Below are positions 36,918-45,872 of a DNA stretch of 56,330 nt, one piece after another. The notes below the pieces were generated by a model. That model had not been told where the DNA came from. It worked only from the letters and a program-made list of their open reading frames with translations, and did no database searches. The stretch's first letter is position 1, and each line of letters starts with the position of its first letter. Source of the DNA: JAKVCB01 sp963578605. GTDB taxonomy: Bacteria; Planctomycetota; Planctomycetia; Pirellulales; Lacipirellulaceae. Location of the stretch: assembly GCA_963578605.1 (NCBI GenBank), contig CAUZEA010000028.1, positions 1 through 56,330 on the forward strand, in the 5' to 3' direction. The position numbers were made by a program, and so were the translations under genes.

Positions 36918-38579
36918 ATGGGAAAATACGGTATGTGCCGTGCTCTTCCCGCTTTTCTGTTTGCCGTTGCCAGCGTCGCGCTCACCCCGTTGGGCTATGC
37001 CCTCGACGGCGGTACCCTGCGCGTGAACCCCCGCAACGGCTGGAGCGCCTTTGAAGTCATTTCCACCGGAGACAACCCTTCGGGGGATGGTTTCAGCTGG
37101 TCCATGCCGGGTGCCTTCGACGGCCTGGGGGCTTGGATGCCAAATTCCTCGACGATCCGCCTGCTGGTCAACCACGAAACCGGTGATGCCGCGATCAGTG
37201 AGGTCAATCTGAGCCTCACCAGTTTCCAGGCCGCGATCAGCAATACCATCAGCGGTGGCAACACCGGTGGTGTCGCGTTCGTCGACTCGGCCCGGCAAGC
37301 CTATGACCGCTGGAGCAGCAACGGCGGAGTGAACTGGACCAACACCACCAGCACTTCCAATACCACCTTCTATCGTTTCTGTTCCGGCCAGTCGTACACC
37401 CCTGATACCTTCGGGGCCGGGCGCGGGTTCGTCGATGACATTTACATCACTGGCGAGGAGGTGTTCGCCGAGAGTGGAAGATTGTTTGCTCTGGACCTCA
37501 CCAATCGCGACTTCTACCAGCTTAGCGGTGCCACTGGCAGCAGCACCGGCGGTATCGGCGGTATGCCGTACGACTCGTGGGAGAACGCGGCCCTTTTGGA
37601 TACCAGAGAAACCAATCACGTGGCTCTGCTCCTCTCGCCCGACGGCGGTTCCCAGAACATGAAACTCTACGTTGGCGAAAAAGGCAAAGGCACTAACGGC
37701 CATGCCTCGAACGACTTCCTGGCCCGCAACGGCTTGGCCTGGGGCAGCTACTACTACCTCAACGACACGCTACCCACGAGCGGCACCTCGACCAACGGCA
37801 GATTTGACACGACCACCGAGGGCGCGCTCAACTCCAGCAAAATGGAAGATGTCGACACCAGCCCCAGCGATCCCACCCGGGTCGTACTCGGGGACCAAAC
37901 CTCGGGACTGTTCACCTTCGACTTTTTGCTTGATTTCGCTGGCGGCAGTTTCAGCGCCGTTGATTCCAACTTTTCGATCACCAAGGTCCTGAATCATGTT
38001 GACAACGTCGACGACACCTTTGGAGATGCCGACAATGTGGACTGGAGTGATGCCACCACCCTGGATGGCACCACCTATGCCGACGGCCTGATCTTCGTCA
38101 ACGAAGACACCGGCACCGGTAATGGCGAGATCTGGATGTTGGAGCCCGATGGCAGTGGTTTGACCAAGATCGGCGACACCACCGGTATCAGCGGCTCGTC
38201 CGAGACGTCGGGCATCCTCGATATTTCCGTGATGGTGGGCTACAACCCCGGCAGCGTGCTGCTGACCAACAACCAGGGCAGTAACGCCTCGCTCAGCGTG
38301 CTGATCAACCCCGCCGCCGACCCTCTCGCCGACGTCATTACCGACGCGGCCGACTACACGGTCTGGCGCGATACCTTGGGGCAAAACGTAACTCCGGGAA
38401 CAGGGGCCGACGGCAACGGGGATGGCTATATCGGTCTGGACGACTACCTGTTTTGGAAAACGCTTTTTGGGACCCCCGCAGCGACCACTGCGACATCAAG
38501 CACACAGGTTCCAGAACCGGCGACTGGGCTACTGGTCTTGATGGCCTTGTTATTATCAGGCATCCGCTGGTCCTGTTGA
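36918..38579 (+). CDS. PEP-CTERM protein with dockerin-like segment (553 aa)
   Basis: It has a signal peptide (ALPAFLFAVASVALTPLGYA) and a long beta-rich body resembling DUF839/PhoX-like propellers (GAWMPNSSTIRLLVNHETGD, VDDIYITGEEVFAESGRLFA, GLIFVNEDTGTGNGEIWMLE), a weak similarity only. Near residue 495 comes ADGNGDGYIGLDDYLFWKTL, a calcium-binding, dockerin-like segment seen in many planctomycete proteins. The C terminus is VPEPATGLLVLMALLLSG with basic tail IRWSC, a PEP-CTERM sorting signal. It would be exported, anchored and trimmed by an exosortase. The 266-bp region before it (36652-36917) holds nothing I can identify. Confidence 0.8.
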   Translation: MGKYGMCRALPAFLFAVASVALTPLGYALDGGTLRVNPRNGWSAFEVISTGDNPSGDGFSWSMPGAFDGLGAWMPNSSTIRLLVNHETGDAAISEVNLSLTSFQAAISNTISGGNTGGVAFVDSARQAYDRWSSNGGVNWTNTTSTSNTTFYRFCSGQSYTPDTFGAGRGFVDDIYITGEEVFAESGRLFALDLTNRDFYQLSGATGSSTGGIGGMPYDSWENAALLDTRETNHVALLLSPDGGSQNMKLYVGEKGKGTNGHASNDFLARNGLAWGSYYYLNDTLPTSGTSTNGRFDTTTEGALNSSKMEDVDTSPSDPTRVVLGDQTSGLFTFDFLLDFAGGSFSAVDSNFSITKVLNHVDNVDDTFGDADNVDWSDATTLDGTTYADGLIFVNEDTGTGNGEIWMLEPDGSGLTKIGDTTGISGSSETSGILDISVMVGYNPGSVLLTNNQGSNASLSVLINPAADPLADVITDAADYTVWRDTLGQNVTPGTGADGNGDGYIGLDDYLFWKTLFGTPAATTATSSTQVPEPATGLLVLMALLLSGIRWSC

Positions 38580-38653
38580 TGCGCGCCGTTTAAACTGGGG
38601 TTTGGTCAATTTCTCCCGTATCGGCAGCCCCGACGAATGGCCTTTGACAAACC

Positions 38654-39061
38654 ATGGTGCGACTCACTTTTTGCGCGTTGTTTTTGACAACCGGCACACT
38701 GGCGTCCGTTTTTTCAACAGAGCAAACCGGTTCGTCCAAAGATGCCCGGTACCTGTTTTATGTTGCGCCCACCGGCAACGACCAGTGGTCAGGCGAACTT
38801 GCGGCCGCTAACCCGGCGGGTGACGACGGCCCATTCGCAACCTTGACCCGGGCTCGCGACGCCATCCGCCAGCTGAAATATCACAACCAGGGACAGCTCG
38901 ATCGCCCGGTGGAGGTCCTGGTGCGAGGTGGGAATTACCATTTGACAGAACCGCTGCGACTCAGCGCAGGAGATTCGGGGACGAAGCGGTATCCGGTTCG
39001 CTACCAGGCGTACCCGGTCACATCTCCCACTAAGGCCGCAGCTTGTTGCCGTAAGACGTGA
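38654..39061 (+). pseudogene. Parallel beta-helix (pectate-lyase-like) gene relic
   Basis: The frame starts with a signal peptide and shows FYVAPTGNDQWSGELAAANP, then DDGPFATLTRARDAIRQLK and VLVRGGNYHLTEPLRLSAGD, the standard N terminus of planctomycete right-handed beta-helix proteins of the pectate-lyase superfamily. These are normally 500-1000 residues long. Here the frame becomes unrelated after about residue 117 and stops at 39061, with GRQLAGTGWF in another frame directly after (39064-39093), consistent with one more frameshift and then a deletion. The result is a 5' fragment. Confidence 0.75.
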
Positions 39062-39186
39062 GGCAGTTGGCGGGTACCGGTTGGTTCCCTTTTGATGCAA
39101 CTGATAATCGGGCGTTGCTCGAAGGGCTACACTCCGGCCGGCGGGGAACCTGCCAGGTGACAAGTGTGGCCCCCAATCACGGCGAA

Positions 39187-39461
39187 TTTTCTGATAGAAT
39201 GCTCCCGCGACCGTCGAGCCCCCGGTCAGTACGAAAAGCTGTGGCACCGGGGCCATGCCTGTTTCGAACTCTTCGCTGGAAGTCCCGATCGTGGGTGTGC
39301 AAATCGCGCTTGACCGGGTTGATGTCGAGAACGGCTGCAAGGTCGTTCTTCCTGGCAGTCACCTCAAAGGTCCACATATTCGTTTTTTGCGTCACGATTA
39401 CCAGATTGGCGACAGGGGCAAAGAAGAATATCATCCTCTGAGCGTTTGGGAGCGAGAGTAA
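39187..39461 (+). pseudogene. Phytanoyl-CoA dioxygenase family relic
   Basis: The sequence VGVQIALDRVDVENGCKVVL followed by PGSHLKGPHI is the core of PhyH-type Fe(II)/2-oxoglutarate dioxygenases (IALDDVDxENGCLxVIPGSH), with the distal His in PGSH. Upstream, in another frame, YEKLWHRGHACFELFAGSPD corresponds to the WHxD-type strand, so a shift lies near 39290. Both ends are missing. It abuts the beta-helix relic, so this 0.8-kb stretch (38654-39461) holds remains of two different genes. Confidence 0.65.
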
Positions 39462-39612
39462 ATATGCGACAAGTTAGTCGCGAAACCTGTGCAACCATTT
39501 TTCATCGTTACTCCGTAGCGACCGCCCTGGGGCAACCTGGCAAAGAGGTAAAACCAGGTAGCGAGCGGTTTGCGACCTGGAAACGGTCTCTGCCTGGAAA
39601 TACTCTCCTGTC

Positions 39613-40509
39613 ATGAAACAAGTCGACTTCACGGTAAGCCTGCGGCATGACCCGAGTTCTGCTGTCGAGTCTCACGGCTGGTCTCGCTTACAACCATTTG
39701 ACTATGCCGGCCGCACACTTCACTGGACGATGTGCCTGCCAAGAGGATTGGCGACAGATATACGCGTTCACTGGGGACAGCGGGCACGACGACTTGCAGT
39801 TCGAGTCGTCGCCCCAAAAGTTACCACTGCCGACGTGGCCTATGTACGTAGCCGAGTACGTTGGATGTTTCGGGCCAACGAACGTTTTGATGATTTCTGG
39901 TCAACTTGTGCACATAAAAAGCACATGAACAAATGTTGCCAATTGAAGTTGGGAGCAATGCTCCGGTCCCCCAACGTGTTTGAAGACATTATCAAAACGC
40001 TTTGCACCGTCAATTGCACGTGGCGTAACACGATAACAATGGTTCAATTACTGTGTGAAAGATTTGGCAGTGCCTCTCCCACTCGCCAGAACTGTTTTTC
40101 CTTCCCTACTCCACGTTCACTTGCCGAACAAACCACAACCGACCTTCGGAACGCACGGGTCGGTTTCAGGTCGCGCTACATTAAGAAGTGCTCAGAGATC
40201 ATTGCCTCTGGAGAACTCAGCATAGATGATTTAATCAACAATCAGAATGCAGCAGATTTGCGGGACAATCTGCTCTCCCTTCCTGGAATTGGTTCCTATG
40301 GGGCGAATCACATTCTCATGCTTCTTGGACACTACCAAAAGATTCCCTGTGATAGCGAAGTGTGTGCGTACCTGGGACTACCAACCGGTACGCCACAACC
40401 GAAGGTCGAACGCTTGGTTTCACACCGGTACCGAACTTATGGAGAGTTTGCGTTTTTGGGATACCGGTTTGAACGGTACCTTGCCCGAAAGTATGGTAAA
40501 GAAAGATGA
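39613..40509 (+). CDS. HhH-GPD DNA glycosylase (AlkA-like)
   Basis: The 298-residue protein has an AlkA/OGG1-type N-terminal region and the HhH-GPD module: LSLPGIGSYGANHILML at about residues 222-238 is the helix-hairpin-helix, and IPCDSEV carries the catalytic Asp247. The lysine that bifunctional glycosylases use in the hairpin is absent (GSYGAN in place of GxxKTA), so it is probably a monofunctional glycosylase removing alkylated purines or similar lesions. It acts on chromosomal DNA. No partner repair gene is next to it. The start at 39613 is the first ATG of an otherwise open frame. Confidence 0.78.
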   Translation: MKQVDFTVSLRHDPSSAVESHGWSRLQPFDYAGRTLHWTMCLPRGLATDIRVHWGQRARRLAVRVVAPKVTTADVAYVRSRVRWMFRANERFDDFWSTCAHKKHMNKCCQLKLGAMLRSPNVFEDIIKTLCTVNCTWRNTITMVQLLCERFGSASPTRQNCFSFPTPRSLAEQTTTDLRNARVGFRSRYIKKCSEIIASGELSIDDLINNQNAADLRDNLLSLPGIGSYGANHILMLLGHYQKIPCDSEVCAYLGLPTGTPQPKVERLVSHRYRTYGEFAFLGYRFERYLARKYGKER

Positions 40510-40565
40510 GACAAACCGGGCCGAAAGTAACCAGGGATCAGGCAGTTTGCGACTGGCCCCGGCCA

Positions 40566-41291
40566 TCACGCCCCGGTCGATCCACCGAATAGTGTGAACA
40601 CCCGAAAACCTTCGTCCATGAACTGCCGTACCTCGTCCGGCTTGCTCCGTTTTCGACGGCGGTAGAAGACCAGCTGGTTGTCGGCTCCTTCGACACTGAT
40701 TTTCGGGTGGCTCTCGAAGAACGCGATCCGCTCTTCACCAAAGAGCTCGCGGATTCGCGGCTCATCGTTGCCTCGCAACAGGTACATCTGGGAGAATTGA
40801 GGATGTGCCTGGAAGTCGATGTCCTGGTAGCCCAAAGCACCACCGATCTTGTGGAACACTCCTTCTGGCCGTACGGCGAAGTGCGGCAGGTCAAGTGTCG
40901 GGGAGCGGAAGTAAATGACAGTTTGATTGGAGGTGGATGAATGTTCCCCACCGCCGGTTGTGTAGCGGTAGTCGAAGATGGCCAGTTCGGCGTTCTGGTT
41001 TTCGCCATGTAGCATGTTCCTGATTTTCTTGGAGTAGCCGTGCGAGAAGAGATGAAATTTGTCGAGCGCTTCGACAAGCGACGCGTCGCCTGCGGGGAAA
41101 AACCGAAGGTGAAGTTCTGTCGCAATGTGTTTGAGGGCTGCGGTCCTTTTTTTCTCGCGTTGCCAGCTGACGTAAATCCAAAATGCGATCATCAGCCCGA
41201 CGGCCGGGTAGATCAGCAACCACCACGTTCCAAAGGCTCTGCCAACGACAGCGGCAAGAATCTCCGGGTATCGGGTCACGATGTTTTCCAT
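40566..41291 (-). CDS. Membrane-anchored protein of unknown function (241 aa)
   Basis: One hydrophobic helix (WWLLIYPAVGLMIAFWIYVS, residues about 23-42) is followed by a cytoplasmic soluble domain with DYRYTTGGGEHSSTSNQTVI, FAVRPEGVFHKIGGALGYQD and EHPKISVEGADNQLVFYRRR-like segments. The pattern resembles a widespread family of uncharacterised single-helix proteins in planctomycetes and other bacteria. The C terminus ends in FRVFTLFGGSTGA. No enzymatic motif was seen. It is convergent with the glycosylase gene, 56 bp apart. Confidence 0.65.
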   Translation of the reverse strand: MENIVTRYPEILAAVVGRAFGTWWLLIYPAVGLMIAFWIYVSWQREKKRTAALKHIATELHLRFFPAGDASLVEALDKFHLFSHGYSKKIRNMLHGENQNAELAIFDYRYTTGGGEHSSTSNQTVIYFRSPTLDLPHFAVRPEGVFHKIGGALGYQDIDFQAHPQFSQMYLLRGNDEPRIRELFGEERIAFFESHPKISVEGADNQLVFYRRRKRSKPDEVRQFMDEGFRVFTLFGGSTGA

Positions 41292-41490
41292 AATCGTCTT
41301 CTAGAGGTTGATCATTGTTGGGGGAATCGTCGCTGACTTTCTCAGCGCCCGCCGGATAGCCAGCTTTCAGTACAGGTGGGGCCGCCAGCGGTCAAATACT
41401 TACCCGTTCTACAATGCCATCGTTGTTGGTACCTCGAAACAGGCTGTGACGTCCGGGGCCTGGTCGTTTTTCAGTTTTACCGGGGTGCCC

Positions 41491-42852
41491 TCAGGAGGGA
41501 TGTTCCTTCATCCGGTAATGCTCGTCGGCCTCTTTGTTCCAGGGTTGTGCGAGGATGGTGTCGACCAGGTCGCGGGCTTGCTCAAAGGTGCGGGTTCGCG
41601 GGTCCTCCATGAGTGATAAGAGCAGGGGCCGGCGGTCGCCGCGCAGAAATGCGGCGTGGAGGTTTTCCATGCGGGCCAATCGAGGTAGCAACACGTTGTT
41701 GAGGATCAAAGGCGGGAGTCGACCGACCGGCACGTTCTGGATTCCGCGGCCGTTGACGACAGCCGGAATCTCCACCAAGACATCGTCGGGAATGCCTTCG
41801 ATTGCACCCCGGTTGGGGACATTCAATTGCAAGTGCATTTCTTGATCGTTGGCTATGGCGTCGATGATCTGGATGTGCTGCTCGCTGTGCCGCTTTAGCG
41901 GAAACTCCTCCAGCAAGCTGGCGCCTGGCTCGCCCGCCAGTCGCGCCAGATTTTCCTGCACTTTCGGTTTGCGGTCGAGATACTCGGTCCACCTATATCT
42001 CGGAATCGAACCCTCCGTCGTTGCCGTACCAGCGTTTCTTTTCTTCAAAGCTGACGTGATGCCACCAGGGAGTCGCACAGCGGGTGGCGTCGCCGATGGG
42101 AAACAAGCCGTACAGGCGATAGGCGTCGACGGCACCGGGCGACATCTCCTCGACATAGTCGCCATCACGCCACAATGCTGCGGATTCGTTTTCGATCCAC
42201 CGATCAATGAGTGGATAGGCGTCCTTGCCCTGGTAGCGGAATTGGGTCAGAAAAATGTAGTGGTTGAATCCGGCCATCTGGGTGTCGGTGTCCTCGAGGT
42301 CCAGTCCCAATGTGTCGGCAACATGACAAAACGCGAAGTGACCGTGACATACGCCAACCGTCTTGAGATTGGTTTGCCGGGTGATGAGATTCGTGCCGTC
42401 AACACCGGGTTGGCGGTTTGGATCAGCCAGGCCTCAGGGCATAGCTCCTCCATGTCGCGGGCAAGACCCATCAGAAAGCGGAACTGGTGGTAGGCGCCGA
42501 TTCCGCCATAGTAACAGGAAACACGGTCGCCGATTCCGCGGTAGTAACCCGCTTGTTCGGCAATTTTGCGATCTTCTTCGAGCGGCCCGTAGCCGCCGAC
42601 CTTGACGGCGGAGATTACAAAGTCCGCGCCCACAAGTGCTTGTCGGCGATTGGTTACGGCAACCAGTTCGAGTTGTCCTCCCGTCTCCTCGCACAAGCGA
42701 ATTGCCAGCGTGTGGGCAACCTGAAGGCGCTGGGGGTCGATATCAACGAGCGCAAGTGTGCTGCCGGCGAGACCGTCGGTATTGACGATGTCGCGGATGA
42801 GCTCCACCGAGAAGGAAGCGCTGCCTGCGCCAATCAGGACGATATTGGGCAT
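41491..42852 (-). pseudogene. GH4 alpha-galactosidase/glucosidase-like gene with two frameshifts
   Basis: GH4 enzymes are NAD- and Mn-dependent glycosidases. The N terminus MPNIVLIGAGSASFSVELI is the Rossmann motif, followed by ADFVISAVKVGGYGPLEEDR and SCYYGGIGAYHQFRFLMGL. After WLIQTANPVLTA a one-base shift near 42400 moves the frame to NLITRQTNLKTVGVCHGH, in which CHGH is the metal-binding motif, and on to GFNHYIFLTQFRYQGKDAYP. A second shift near 41995, after GFDSEI, leads to YLDRKPKVQENLARLAGEPG and NVPNRGAIEGIPDDVLVEIP. With both corrected the gene would span about 450 residues, the normal size. Neither shift lies in a homopolymer run. Confidence 0.85.
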
Positions 42853-43006
42853 CGATGTCTTGGAACTCCCCGTTGTTTACCCGATATTTCCCACATAGAT
42901 CAGCCTGGAACGGCTCCAAACCTGCCTCGCCGCGCATTGTAGTGGCTCCGCCCCCTCCCGTGTCTGGCGCGAACAAAACTTTTTCAAAAACTTCCGGCCG
43001 TGCCCC

Positions 43007-43080
43007 GACCGGGGACCTTTTGGCGTTGCCTCAAACAGCTGGCCACGCAAGTGAAAAATGGCAAGAGTTGATACCAACCG
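43007..43080. repeat. Dispersed intergenic repeat, copy A
   Basis: This segment contains CCTCAAACAGCTGGCC, AAGTG and AATGGCAAGAGTTGA and recurs at 47896-47970 with small indels and substitutions. Both copies lie just after a gene end. Confidence 0.65.
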
Positions 43081-43155
43081 CTGGACAACTCTGGTAGAAT
43101 GCGCCGTTTACGTCGATGTCATGCCTCACCCGCAGTCGAACCTGCCAAAACCATC

Positions 43156-44379
43156 ATGATTCTCATTCCCAGGTCAACGTTCCTCACCGCGGCTCTCTCA
43201 CTGGCAATTTCTATTGCGATCCTGCTCACAGGTGACCCGCAGAGCCCGACAGGCAATGGCGTAGCGCGGGCCAACCCGGTTGAGTCTGCTCCGAACACAC
43301 CCCCAAATCGACGCATCCTCTACAATTTCGATGGCGACTCCTGCTTCTACACATGCGCTGGCTTCAAGCATCCGGTCGCGCTAACTGTCGAGGACGTCAA
43401 GCGTTTGATCGATGAGATCGCCTATGAAGATAGCCAGGTCGACACGATGCTTCTCTGCCTCAACGCGGCGACCATGTACTATCCGACCAAGGTCGGCACA
43501 ATGCGCGGCTCACTCACACCGCGCGACCAACGCGCAGAAAAATGGCCGCGCCACGAGCAGCAGCGGGTTGAGAATGTTGAGCGGTTCTTTGCCCAGGGAA
43601 TCGATCCTTTTGCACTCATGTTCAGCGAAGCCCGCCAGCACGGCCTGGAGACGCTCATCACCTTTCGCATGAACGACGCCCACGGGAATGAGTTCCTGCG
43701 GACGAAGTTCTGGGAGGAAAACCCGGCGTATCAACTGCCTGATGGCGCACTTGACTTCAGCCACAAAGCGGTGCGCGATCACGTCTTTGCGCTTATCGAA
43801 GAGGTGACGCGGCGTTACGACACCGATGGGCTGGAACTTGACTTCAATCGTTTTCCGACGTTTTTTCGTGAATCTGAGCCGCACGAGTTGCGCATCGAAA
43901 AGATCAACGCACTCGTAAAGCGCGTGCGCGAACTTCTCAACAAGCTTGGTCAAGAACGCGGCAAGCGCCTGGTGCTGGCCGCACGGATTCCGTCGAACTA
44001 CGGCGTTACCCCCCCCACCTACGAGACCTCCCTCGCAATTGGGTGTGATCCGGCAGCGTGGGCCCGCAACGGTTGGGTCGATTTCCTGGTCGTTGCGGAA
44101 TTTGTCCTACAGCGCTACGACCTGCCAATTGCGTCATGGAAAAAGCAGATCACCCAGGTTCCCATTTATGGCAGTATCGAATGTGCCGAACCCGGGGGAC
44201 TCGAAAACCGGCTCACGCCCGCCAAGTATCGGCGGGCAGCCCGCCACCTCTGGGCAGAGGGCGCCGACGGGATTTATCTCTTCAACTTCTTCACCCCCCG
44301 CGAGCACGGTGAGAACTCGCACGAGCCACCCTTCGAAGTGCTCCGCGACCTGGGCGATCGTAAGACGCTGCAGCAGTGA
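43156..44379 (+). CDS. Secreted TIM-barrel glycosidase-like protein (407 aa)
   Basis: After a signal peptide (MILIPRSTFLTAALSLAISI and following hydrophobics) the protein reads as an alpha/beta barrel: ILYNFDGDSCFYTCAGFKHP, DTMLLCLNAATMYYPTKVGT, ARQHGLETLITFRMNDAHGN, RYDTDGLELDFNRFPTFFRE and LVLAARIPSNYGVTPPTYET. DGLELDFNRFP matches the DGLxLDxxRFP strand of GH10-like and related (DUF4015-like) hydrolases. No GH family can be named safely. I chose the ATG at 43156 because the signal peptide begins there; an upstream in-frame ATG at 43099 would give an unusually long N-region. It probably cleaves a polysaccharide outside the cytoplasm. Confidence 0.7.
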   Translation: MILIPRSTFLTAALSLAISIAILLTGDPQSPTGNGVARANPVESAPNTPPNRRILYNFDGDSCFYTCAGFKHPVALTVEDVKRLIDEIAYEDSQVDTMLLCLNAATMYYPTKVGTMRGSLTPRDQRAEKWPRHEQQRVENVERFFAQGIDPFALMFSEARQHGLETLITFRMNDAHGNEFLRTKFWEENPAYQLPDGALDFSHKAVRDHVFALIEEVTRRYDTDGLELDFNRFPTFFRESEPHELRIEKINALVKRVRELLNKLGQERGKRLVLAARIPSNYGVTPPTYETSLAIGCDPAAWARNGWVDFLVVAEFVLQRYDLPIASWKKQITQVPIYGSIECAEPGGLENRLTPAKYRRAARHLWAEGADGIYLFNFFTPREHGENSHEPPFEVLRDLGDRKTLQQ

Positions 44380-44454
44380 GTGACCGTGCTGCGTACCGCC
44401 GGGCGTCAAACCATTCCGCAAGGCGTCGGGATGTGTTTTGCAACCGGCGCTGCG

Positions 44455-45537
44455 TTATTTGTCGCTCGTGAGCCAGGCCACGTTGAATCGGGCCAGCGTA
44501 ATGTTGGCGTAACCGTCTTTCTCGAAAAGCAAGAGAATCTCCTGCTGCTGGTTGAGTGCCAGGTCAGAATACGCCGCACCGCCCTCGTGAAGCACCTTGG
44601 CAACTGGCCAGGACTTGCACTCATCGTAACTCATGAGAACCGTCATTTGAGTGCGCGCCTGGGGGTTCCCTGGCCAGGCAGCGATGATTCGATTCCGATC
44701 ACTCTTTCCCTTCCGGGATATCCGTAAGATGCTGCCCTGGCACGGCGGGGCGGGCAAACGAGGATCAAATGTCGAATCGGTCCAGCTCAATCCGCCATCA
44801 GTACTGAGTTGATACGCCCGCTCCGCTTTGTCGTGACAGCCGCGTGCGGTCATGTACATCGTGTTGGGCGCCAGCTCCACGACCTCGCACTCGTCCGACA
44901 CGTCGTGGCTGCCGGTTCCGCCGACTTGCCAGCTCTTGCCACCATCGTCACTGTAGAAAATATAAGAGATTTGTGGGCCGCCATACGGTATGTCTTTTTC
45001 CACGCCCGCCCAGCAAGGAACGACAAGTCGTCCATTCTGCAACTGAATGCCGTGGCCCGGTCCAGGTCCTACCCAGTGCCAGTCCTTCATCAGTGCACTC
45101 TTGGTGATGTCGACCGGGTCCGACCAGCTGCGGCCGTCGTCGCTGCTCTCCTTGATGTGCACAGCCTGGTTGTCGATCGAATACGGCACAAAAATCTTTC
45201 CCGTGTGGCTGTCCACAACCGGGCAGGGGTTGCCAACCGTGTGATCTCCCTGGTCGTCGACGATGCTCATCGGGCCCCATGTCTGGCCGCTGTCTTCGCT
45301 CCGGCGAAGAACCAAATCAATATCGCCCGCGTCGTGTCTGTTATTCTTGCGGGCTTCACAAAACGCCAGGATGGACCCCTTTTGGGTGACTAACAATGAC
45401 GGAATTCGAAACGTGTGGTAACCGTGGTCACCCTTCTTAAAGAGCACCTGTTCCGTTAAAACTGGCCTGGCCGCTTGGGTTGACTCACAACCAAGTAACA
45501 CGGTCGCGACGAGCAACACAAATTTGGTGTGGGACAT
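44455..45537 (-). CDS. Exo-sialidase (GH33), probable lipoprotein
   Basis: The 360-residue protein begins MSHTKFVLLVATVLLGC, a lipoprotein signal with lipobox LLGC at Cys17. FRIP at residues 43-46 carries the arginine-triad motif, and four Asp-boxes (SEDSGQTW, SSDDGRSW, SDDGGKSW, STDGGLSW) define a six-bladed sialidase propeller. GHGIQLQNGRLVVPCWAG and DECEVVELA resemble the central catalytic Glu region, and NRIIAAWPGN a late strand. It would release terminal sialic acids or related residues from glycans outside the inner membrane. The start at 45537 is preferred over an upstream in-frame ATG because of the signal peptide. No sialic-acid catabolic genes are next to it. Confidence 0.82.
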   Translation of the reverse strand: MSHTKFVLLVATVLLGCESTQAARPVLTEQVLFKKGDHGYHTFRIPSLLVTQKGSILAFCEARKNNRHDAGDIDLVLRRSEDSGQTWGPMSIVDDQGDHTVGNPCPVVDSHTGKIFVPYSIDNQAVHIKESSDDGRSWSDPVDITKSALMKDWHWVGPGPGHGIQLQNGRLVVPCWAGVEKDIPYGGPQISYIFYSDDGGKSWQVGGTGSHDVSDECEVVELAPNTMYMTARGCHDKAERAYQLSTDGGLSWTDSTFDPRLPAPPCQGSILRISRKGKSDRNRIIAAWPGNPQARTQMTVLMSYDECKSWPVAKVLHEGGAAYSDLALNQQQEILLLFEKDGYANITLARFNVAWLTSDK

Positions 45538-45872
45538 CGGGTACTTTCGTTCTCTGGATGTTGGTTGCCTCAAAATATGCTCCTTAATGATAACGCCCTC
45601 GTGGTAGGAGAGGCTGGCCCGCCGACGAGCAAAGTTACCAGAACTTCTTCGTCAAAACGTCAAAATTGCGTTGAGTGCTCTAACGCTGGATAATTATAGC
45701 AGGCCGGCGTGGTTTAATTTTCTCCGCCCCTTGTAGTTCCCCGGGAATTCCCCTGGTAAGTTCTGCGCTGCTGTGAATTACGACAAGGACCAGCATGCCC
45801 GGCGGAGCAGCCGACCGGGCCCGTTGTCACTCCCGTGGTCAAAGTATCGACCGACCGCTATGCTGCGACACC

